Shown: positions 7,043-10,746 of the stretch, in pieces
Numbering within the stretch: position 1 is the stretch's first letter
How the letters are laid out: every line of letters begins with the position of its first letter
From: Euperipatoides rowelli
Lineage: Eukaryota > Onychophora > Udeonychophora > Euonychophora > Peripatopsidae
Assembly: GCA_003024985.2 (NCBI GenBank)
Contig: PXIH01S0009380.1
DNA length: 10,746 nucleotides
Direction: 5' to 3' (one strand)
Position numbers and translations under genes: made by a program
The notes under the pieces: model-generated
Seen by the model: only the letters and a program-made list of their open reading frames with translations
Databases searched by the model: none
What the model was told of the DNA's origin: nothing

Positions 7043-7674
7043 CAGACTAATAATTAATTTAATGAATATACTAAGAATGTAATAGAATTTTGATGAAGAA
7101 AGCAAAAACACCAAATTTTGCTCAAAAATACAAGTAATTAGCTTCACAACTAATATTGAAAGTTTAAAACACATTCCCCTTATACGGTTCTGAAAACTTT
7201 TAAATTGCTATTGTCAAGGGCATGGGGAAATAAAAGAAATGCATTGTGGGAGCAATTTATTTTGAAGGCAGAATCCTGAGGTGCAATTATAACAACTTGG
7301 TAGGTAGAAATGTCATATCCATCAAATCATGACTGATTTTTACCCATTTAGCGAAATGTCAATCTCAAAGAGTGTATTTGTGAGAGATAAGCAGCTTAGA
7401 AATATATGGAGAAAAACTTGCCATGTTCCATTATTGTATTTTAAGCCAGTTGTGATTCATGTTTTGATAAATGGTATGTTAATACAAAACATTAAACAAA
7501 GAAATAGTGGAGAAAATCTTAAACATGTCAAATTAAAATAAATAGTTATTATTATTATTATGAATGCAAAAAATATCAATTGATTTTTTTAAAAAAAAAA
7601 TATTTACACTATTTACAAATGAATTGAAAAGTTACTACACATAAGTAGCATTTTACGCTTCTTTCCTATTGTTT
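7043..7674. other. AT-rich stretch, no confident gene
   Basis: A 70-codon plus-strand frame at 7329-7541 shows no motif, signal or membrane segment, and its codons reflect local AT richness. An ATT microsatellite lies at 7546-7561 and T/A runs at 7584-7600. If the exon at 7675-7758 is real, the left part of this stretch would be its 3' untranslated region on the minus strand, but no clear AATAAA was found soon after the stop. Confidence 0.5.
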
Positions 7675-7758
7675 TTAATTGGCCATTTTCCAATCTTGTA
7701 ATTCATCTGCACTTTCCATCAGGTCTTTATGTAAGTTTTCTGAGTTATTCATAGATAT
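7675..7758 (-). CDS. Possible minus-strand 3' terminal exon, family unknown
   Basis: On the minus strand a T-rich tract ending in TTTTTTCTACTTATAG (AG at 7760-7759) precedes 84 bases that are open in phase 0 and close with TAA at 7677-7675. The frame reads ISM then NNSENLHK and LMESADELQDWKMAN; it is hydrophilic and acidic, with a balanced amino-acid mix unlike the surrounding AT-rich noise. The other two frames contain stops early. The acceptor lies only 20 bases inside the start of the 66-bp array, so any upstream exon must lie within or beyond the array. It could equally be a chance acceptor in front of a chance 28-codon frame. No family is recognised. Confidence 0.22.
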   Translation of the reverse strand: MSMNNSENLHKDLMESADELQDWKMAN

Positions 7759-7780
7759 CTATAAGTAGAAAAAACACAAT

Positions 7781-9237
7781 GTGTACTGGTATGGAAAGAA
7801 AATTTCTTACTTTCCACAGTGGGGCTACCCTGAGGTCAACTGTGATGTGTACTGGTATAAAAAGAAAATTGATTTCTCTCCACAGTGGGGCTTCCCAGAG
7901 GTTGGTACCAATGTGTACTTATATGGAAAGAAAATTCCTTACTTTCCATAGTGGGGCTACCCTGAGGTCAACCCTGATGTGTACTGGTATGGAAAGAAAA
8001 TTGCTTTCTCTCCACAGTGGGGCTCTCCTGATGTAGATCGTGATGTGTACTGGTATGTAAAGAAATTCTTTACTTTGGGCAGCTCTGAGGTGGATCCTGA
8101 TGTGTACTGGTATGGAAATAAAATTCCTCACTTTCCACAGTGGGGCTGCCCTGAGGTCAACCCTGATGTGTACAGGTATGGAATGAAAATTGCTTTCTCT
8201 CCACAGTGTGGCTGTCCTGATGTCGATCATGATGTGTACTGGTATGTAAAGAAAACTAATTACTTTCAACAGTGGGCTTCTCTGAGGTTGATACTGATGT
8301 GTACTGGTATGGAAAGAAAATTCCTTACTTTTGGCAGCCCTGCGGTCAATCCTGATGTGTACTGGTATGGAAAGATAATTTCTTACTTTTCTCAGCAGGG
8401 CTGCCTTGAAGTCGATCCTGATGTGTACTTGTAAGGAAAGATATATGCTTACCTTTCACAGCAAGGCTGCCCTGAAATCGATCCTGCTGTGTACTGGTAT
8501 GGAAACAAAATTCCTTACTTTCCACATTGGGGATGCCCTGAGGTCGATCTTGTTGTGTACTGGTATGGAAATAAAATTCCTTACTTTCAACAGTGGGGCT
8601 GCCCTGAAGCCAACCCTGATGTGTACTGGTATGGAAAGAAAATTGTTTTCTCTCCACAGTGTGGCTGCCCTGAAGTCAATCCTAATTTGTACTGGTATGT
8701 AAAGAAAATTCATTACTTTCCACCGTGGGGATGCTCTGAGGTTGATACCAATATGTACTGGTATGGAAATAAAATTCCTTACTTTTGGGTGCCCTGAGGT
8801 CAATCCTGATGTGTACTGGTATGGAAAGATAATTTATTACTTTTCTCAGCAGGGCTGCCTTGAAGTCAATCCCAATGTGTACTTGTAAGGAAAGAAATTT
8901 CCTTACCTATCACAGCAAGGCTGCCCTGAAATCGATCCTGATGTGTACTGGTATGGAAACAAAATTCCTTACTTTTCAAATCGGGGCTGCCCTGAGGTCT
9001 ATATCGATGTGTACTTGTATGGAAAGAAAATTCCTTACTTTCAAATAAGGGCTGCTCTGAGGTTGATCCTGATGTGTACTGGTATGAAATAAAAAGGCCT
9101 TACTTTCCACAGTAGGGCTGCCTGAGGTAGATCCCACTGTGTATGGGTATGGAAAGAAAATTCCTTAATTTCCATATGGGGATATCCTGAGGTATATATC
9201 ATTACTTTCCATAGTGGGGTTGCCATGAGGTAGATCC
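7781..9237 (+). repeat. 66-bp tandem repeat array, 22 unit starts plus a partial
   Basis: Units start at 7781, 7847, 7913, 7979, 8045, 8102, 8168, 8234, 8299, 8357, 8423, 8489, 8555, 8621, 8687, 8753, 8811, 8877, 8943, 9009, 9074 and 9139, with a partial last copy at about 9201-9237. Fifteen spacings are 66 bp, three are 65, two are 58 and one is 57. Each unit has GTGTACTGGTATGGAAAG, a TTCCTTACTTTCCACAG block and GGGGCTGCCCTGAGGTC. Several frames on both strands stay open for 60-150 codons because 66 is divisible by three. The 58- and 65-bp units shift the frame, and TAA arises in the units at 8423 and 8877, so purifying selection on one frame is not seen. Best read as a minisatellite rather than a repeat protein. 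Confidence 0.95.
8102..9008 (+). repeat. Two seven-unit higher-order repeat blocks in the 66-bp array
   Basis: Units at 8102-8554 (453 bp) and 8555-9008 (454 bp) correspond one to one. The first unit in each carries GGAAATAAAATTCC, the second TTTCTCTCCACAGTGTGG, the third GGTATGTAAAGAAAA, the fourth is the 58-bp deletion type, the fifth has TTACTTTTCTCAGCAGGG, the sixth GTACTTGTAAGGAAAG and the seventh GGTATGGAAACAAAATTCC. Units seven apart are more alike than neighbours, the defining sign of higher-order repetition. The one-base difference between blocks comes from the third unit (65 against 66 bp). Confidence 0.88.
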
Positions 9238-9590
9238 CTAACTCTAAGAGAAAACCAGGGTCAAACATATTTTTTGGGGGGAAAAAAAGATCACTAACCA
9301 TAACCGTATCTTGACCCTAATTCTTAAGAGAAAGGGAAGGGGGGGGGGGTCAAAACATAATTATGTTTTTTTTTTTTAAAAAAAGGTCAATAATCTCAAC
9401 CTTACTTGACCCTAACTACTAGCTAAGAAAAGGGTAGGTTAAAACATGTTTTTTTTTTAAAAAAAACAAAACAAAATGATCAATAACCTCAACCATACTT
9501 GATCCTAACTCTAAAGAAAAAGGTGGGTCAAAACGTGTTTTTTTTTTTTTTTTTTAATATCACTAACATTAAGTCAACTCTAGCCCTAAC
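9233..9590 (+). repeat. 80-95-bp tandem repeat array, about four units
   Basis: Units start near 9233, 9313, 9408, 9501 and 9582 with spacings of about 80, 95, 93 and 81 bp. Each has GACCCTAACT or a variant, AAGAGAAAGG, a GGGTCAAAAC block, a T run passing into an A run, and a GATCAATAACCTCAACCATA-like block. Length variation comes mainly from the homopolymers (T runs up to 18, a G run of 10 near 9341). The first unit begins within the last bases of the 66-bp array, so the two arrays abut without spacer. Confidence 0.85.
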
Positions 9591-9774
9591 TGCTGCTGAA
9601 GAGCATACATTACAAAGCATATTTCCCACATACTTACATACATGTCTACACCAAGTGTGTGCATGTTTATATATGTGTGAATGCCGGAAATATGTACATG
9701 TTAAAATAAATGCTGTTTTTGAAATCTAGAAACTAGAAAATATTGTTGGGCTAAAAAAAGAAGAGATGAATCAA

Positions 9775-9858
9775 ATCAACCCATAAATAGATTGATCACT
9801 ACAGGAAGAACAATGTAAAATCAATTCCTAAGCAGATCGATCACAGGAGTACCTAAAA
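9775..9858 (+). repeat. Imperfect tandem duplication, ~42 bp
   Basis: The segments 9775-9819 and 9820-9858 share ATCAA, CCTAA or CATAA, AGATNGATCAC, AGGA and a closing TAAA in the same order, with indels. The similarity is moderate and was seen by eye only. Confidence 0.45.
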
Positions 9859-10653
9859 GTGGGCTTAACCTTGTCCCCATTTTACCGTGTTTTTAACATC
9901 TATGCAACAATTTGTCATTTAGGCAATTTTGGCCGGAAATAGCTCAAAATTATCAAAATTGATCAACAAAGGATTATTTCACCTCTAGATTATCCTCCCC
10001 AACTCACTTGATGTCTTAAATATATAGTAGGAGTTAGGGTTCAGGGTAATGGTAAGGTTAGGACTAGAATTAAAAGTTAAGGGCTGCTATTCATGTGGTA
10101 AATGGGACATGGTTACGCCTGTTTCTAGGCGCTCGTATTTATCACTACATTCACATTATGTATTATAATTATATGGTAAAAATATGTTCTCTTCAGTTTA
10201 ATGCACCTGCAAATATGTTAAGCAGGTGTAATAACTCAGAACTGGAATCTGGCAACATTCTGTCTCCATTTTTTTTTTAATGCTAACTTCATTAAAATGT
10301 TTCACACGATGCATGTTGCAATATTTGAAACATCAATTATATAGAATCAAAAAATGAACAAGGCAGTTAAAGTTTGTTTTAGCTGAAAAATAGCCAATTA
10401 TTAACATGTATAAAACATAATCACCGACTTTCACTTTTTTCTTCTTCCTTCCTCCATTCCCTACAACCCTAAGTTGCATTATGTGGATTTGAAACAAATC
10501 TAAATTATCCACTTCATTTTAATTTTCCCACCAATTACCTGAAAATGATTTCAAACTATTTATAACTACAGTGACTCTATATACACAGTGGTGACAATAG
10601 AGCATAAGCTCCGCCCATCCGCCATGTTGTGGCTAATTCCAAATATTTAATAT

Positions 10654-10674
10654 AGCAAAGTATATTACTTTGCT
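10654..10674. repeat. Perfect 9-bp hairpin with 3-base loop
   Basis: AGCAAAGTA at 10654-10662 pairs exactly with TACTTTGCT at 10666-10674 around the loop TAT. AT-rich flanks extend the pairing imperfectly. A tight hairpin of this kind can be a remnant of a small fold-back insertion; no function is claimed. Confidence 0.7.
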
Positions 10675-10746
10675 GTAATATAATTTGTAATATAACTAAT
10701 AATAAATATATTTGCAGTATTACTAAAGTGACTGTCAGCTACTAGA

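Larger units (their letters stand above)
9591..10746. other. AT-rich stretch, no confident gene
   Basis: It holds a TG/CA-rich patch at 9620-9700, a short imperfect tandem duplication at 9775-9858, a GTTAGGGTT-like patch at 10031-10062 and a GC-richer patch at 10608-10634 (CTCCGCCCATCCGCCATGTT). The small open frames at 9499-9729 and 10095-10280 have no recognisable motif; the first reads through a T run and the second ends in one. Confidence 0.5.

Noticed and set aside
7228-7256. GCATTGTGGGAG motif resembling the vertebrate ZNF143 (STAF) site
   Set aside because: The match to the consensus is partial and there is no promoter context.
7329-7541. 70-codon plus-strand frame
   Set aside because: No motif, no signal or membrane segment, and length within chance expectation; nothing in the context supports transcription.
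7979-8434. 151-codon plus-strand frame in the 66-bp array, and several overlapping frames of about 100 codons on both strands
   Set aside because: They exist because the unit length is a multiple of three and lacks stops in several frames at once. Frame-shifting units and TAA-bearing units interrupt all of them.
7781-9237. Direct repeats considered as a CRISPR array
   Set aside because: The whole unit is repeated with no unique spacers, and the setting is eukaryotic.
7781-9237. Heat-shock element (GAAnnTTC) or AGGTCA receptor half-site arrays in the 66-bp unit
   Set aside because: GAAAATTC is intact in only a few units, and AGGTCA half-sites are lost or changed in many. The spacing simply follows the repeat.
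9233-9590. CCCTAA-containing array considered as degenerate telomeric DNA
   Set aside because: CCCTAA appears about once per 80-95-bp unit within an unrelated larger repeat.
10031-10062. Interstitial telomere-like sequence (GTTAGGGTT and AGGGTAATGG)
   Set aside because: Only one near-perfect hexamer is present and the rest is irregular; it does not form a TTAGGG array.
1-10746. tRNA, rRNA or tRNA-derived SINE
   Set aside because: No cloverleaf, A/B-box pair or ribosomal signature was recognised on reading either strand; covariance-model searches could not be run.

Overview
This window looks like intergenic or intronic DNA from an AT-rich eukaryotic genome, most likely an invertebrate animal. 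It has long homopolymer runs, extended tandem and inverted repeats, splice-site-like motifs and no bacterial-style gene packing. The species cannot be named from sequence alone. Four isolated N characters (510, 5198, 6216, 7002) show that it comes from a draft assembly. No full-length protein gene is recognisable. The longest open frames lie inside a tandem repeat whose 66-bp unit is divisible by three, and they are by-products of that repeat.

Layout. 1-1510: a diverged inverted repeat (arms about 190-509 and 1182-1508) around a 670-bp AT-rich spacer. 1510-3840: AT-rich DNA with a 14-base C run and a few weak exon-like islands (1705-1815, 2290-2344 and 3236-3294 on +; 3616-3656 on -). 3910-4560: a compound repeat, with three ~120-bp tandem copies bracketed by copies of a ~41-bp sequence, plus a C14A17 tract. 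5158-7042: a nested symmetrical structure, with 40-bp direct repeats outermost, then inverted-repeat arms of about 700 bp, and inside them a 17-bp palindromic terminus containing TTAA. This resembles a fold-back or non-autonomous TTAA-type DNA transposon; no transposase is visible. 7043-7674: nothing clear. 7675-7758: a possible 3' coding exon on the minus strand.

7781-9237 is a 66-bp tandem array with 22 unit starts. In its middle, 8102-9008 is organised as two successive seven-unit higher-order blocks (453 and 454 bp). A second, unrelated array of 80-95-bp units (9233-9590) abuts it directly. 9591-10746 is AT-rich DNA with a small tandem duplication and a short perfect hairpin.

No set of genes working together can be described. 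The content is repeat and mobile-element biology. The strongest observations are the nested palindrome with N characters on its boundaries, the swapped subunits between its arms, and the seven-unit higher-order organisation of the 66-bp array. All coordinates and similarities were read by eye; repeat edges are approximate to about 10 bp except where a motif is named.
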